This document shows, piece after piece, positions 63,901 through 64,000 of a stretch of DNA of 64,000 bases (its first letter is position 1; each line of letters begins with the position of its first letter). Location of the stretch: the NCBI GenBank assembly GCA_030267565.1, contig BRXU01000001.1, forward strand, positions 8,768,501 through 8,832,500, written 5' to 3'. A model generated the notes under the pieces. That model saw only the letters and a program-made list of their open reading frames with translations. It had not been told where the DNA came from and made no database searches. A program made the translations under genes and the position numbers. This DNA is from Pleodorina starrii. Taxonomy: Eukaryota; Chlorophyta; Chlorophyceae; Chlamydomonadales; Volvocaceae.

Positions 63901-64000
63901 GTCGACCATTCCCGTGGTTGCGGAGATTGGCACGCCCGGCTCGTGCATCTACGCTCAGCAGACGCAGGGCATTAACTGCGCGATGTGGACGCCGCCGCCT
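60950..64000 (+). CDS. Pherophorin (partial, runs off the right edge)
   Basis: Seven exons so far: 60950-61031, 61224-61572, 61768-61828, 62172-62289, 62707-62802, 63048-63183, 63490-64000+; phases all agree, giving 451 aa to the edge. Residues 10-27 are a hydrophobic signal sequence (GIITFGVAILVVIAAFT). Residues 51-105 are a hydroxyproline-rich-type (S)PP tract. From 140 comes a pherophorin domain: FPYCGCKTYACDCSPY, KYCFDVKHIGC, ALSVNVEKI, VTQMSNASICIYA and a Cys-rich end with TYCPVC at 290-294. A short PPLPPPPPSP linker leads to a second domain starting PFNQPCQWCAALRSGDSVTF, with Cys spacing typical of pherophorins, still open at the edge. Pherophorins are secreted Volvox/Chlamydomonas matrix glycoproteins; some Volvox members respond to the sex inducer or wounding. 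Stop codon and 3' end are outside the window. Confidence 0.95.
61291..61455 (+). repeat. Ser-Pro-rich coding repeat of the pherophorin
   Basis: Tandem CCGTCTCCTCCATCACCT-like units coding for [10 protein letters not shown]; short compared with the metalloprotease tail. Confidence 0.9.
62066..62104 (+). repeat. Copy of dispersed CGCTGCGA motif
   Basis: CCGTCCCATCGCTGCGATTT then CATTCTTTTGTTACACC, in pherophorin intron 3. A diverged copy of the word seen in VIR and F-box introns. Confidence 0.45.

Overview
The window looks like nuclear DNA of a multicellular (Volvox-like) volvocine green alga. The evidence is very high GC coding sequence, many short exons with GT/AG borders, introns filled with microsatellites and TGCCGTAC-type words, TGTAA-type polyadenylation words, and two hallmark extracellular-matrix families: an M11 gametolysin/VMP-type metalloprotease with a Ser-Pro-rich tail, and a pherophorin. 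I cannot assign the species from sequence alone.

Layout. 1-4067: no gene recognised. 4068-8004 (-): F-box protein with a four-Cys zinc-finger-like segment (7 exons, 389 aa model). 8005-12711: repeat-rich intergenic DNA with a (CCCCG)n minisatellite, a ~160-bp tandem repeat and a ~60-bp inverted pair 2.75 kb apart. 12712-18540 (+): secreted M11 metalloprotease (7 exons, 911 aa, all phases consistent) with HEAGH zinc site, a MopE-like CxDGxDxDCDG motif and a long hydroxyproline-rich-type tail. 18541-23485: repeats only. 23486-25772 (-): small secreted protein of unknown family. 26270-30367: two 3'-end copies of one LINE, the longer flanked by a 14-bp target-site duplication and inserted next to the 5' end of the shorter; both degenerate. 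30368-36713: intergenic, with a possible foldback element. 36714-53537 (-): a 20-exon, ~16.8-kb gene recognised as VIRILIZER (VIR/VIRMA), the large scaffold of the m6A RNA-methyltransferase complex. 53538-60949: intergenic. 60950-64000 (+): 5' part of a pherophorin gene running off the right edge.

How they fit together. Three of the five host genes encode secreted or matrix proteins (metalloprotease, unknown secreted protein, pherophorin), which suits an organism with an elaborate matrix; they do not form an operon and lie on both strands. VIR is a nuclear RNA-modification factor, and the F-box protein is probably a substrate adaptor of an SCF ubiquitin ligase. All exon models were built by hand from splice borders and reading phase; the VIR model needs one extra event (a missing nucleotide or an 89-nt intron) in exon 10. 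The least explained signals are a short conserved word (TCCCTCCGCTGCGGTATCTT-like) recurring at least ten times in both orientations, mostly in introns; telomere-type repeats on both sides of one VIR exon; and microsatellites that start exactly at splice sites.
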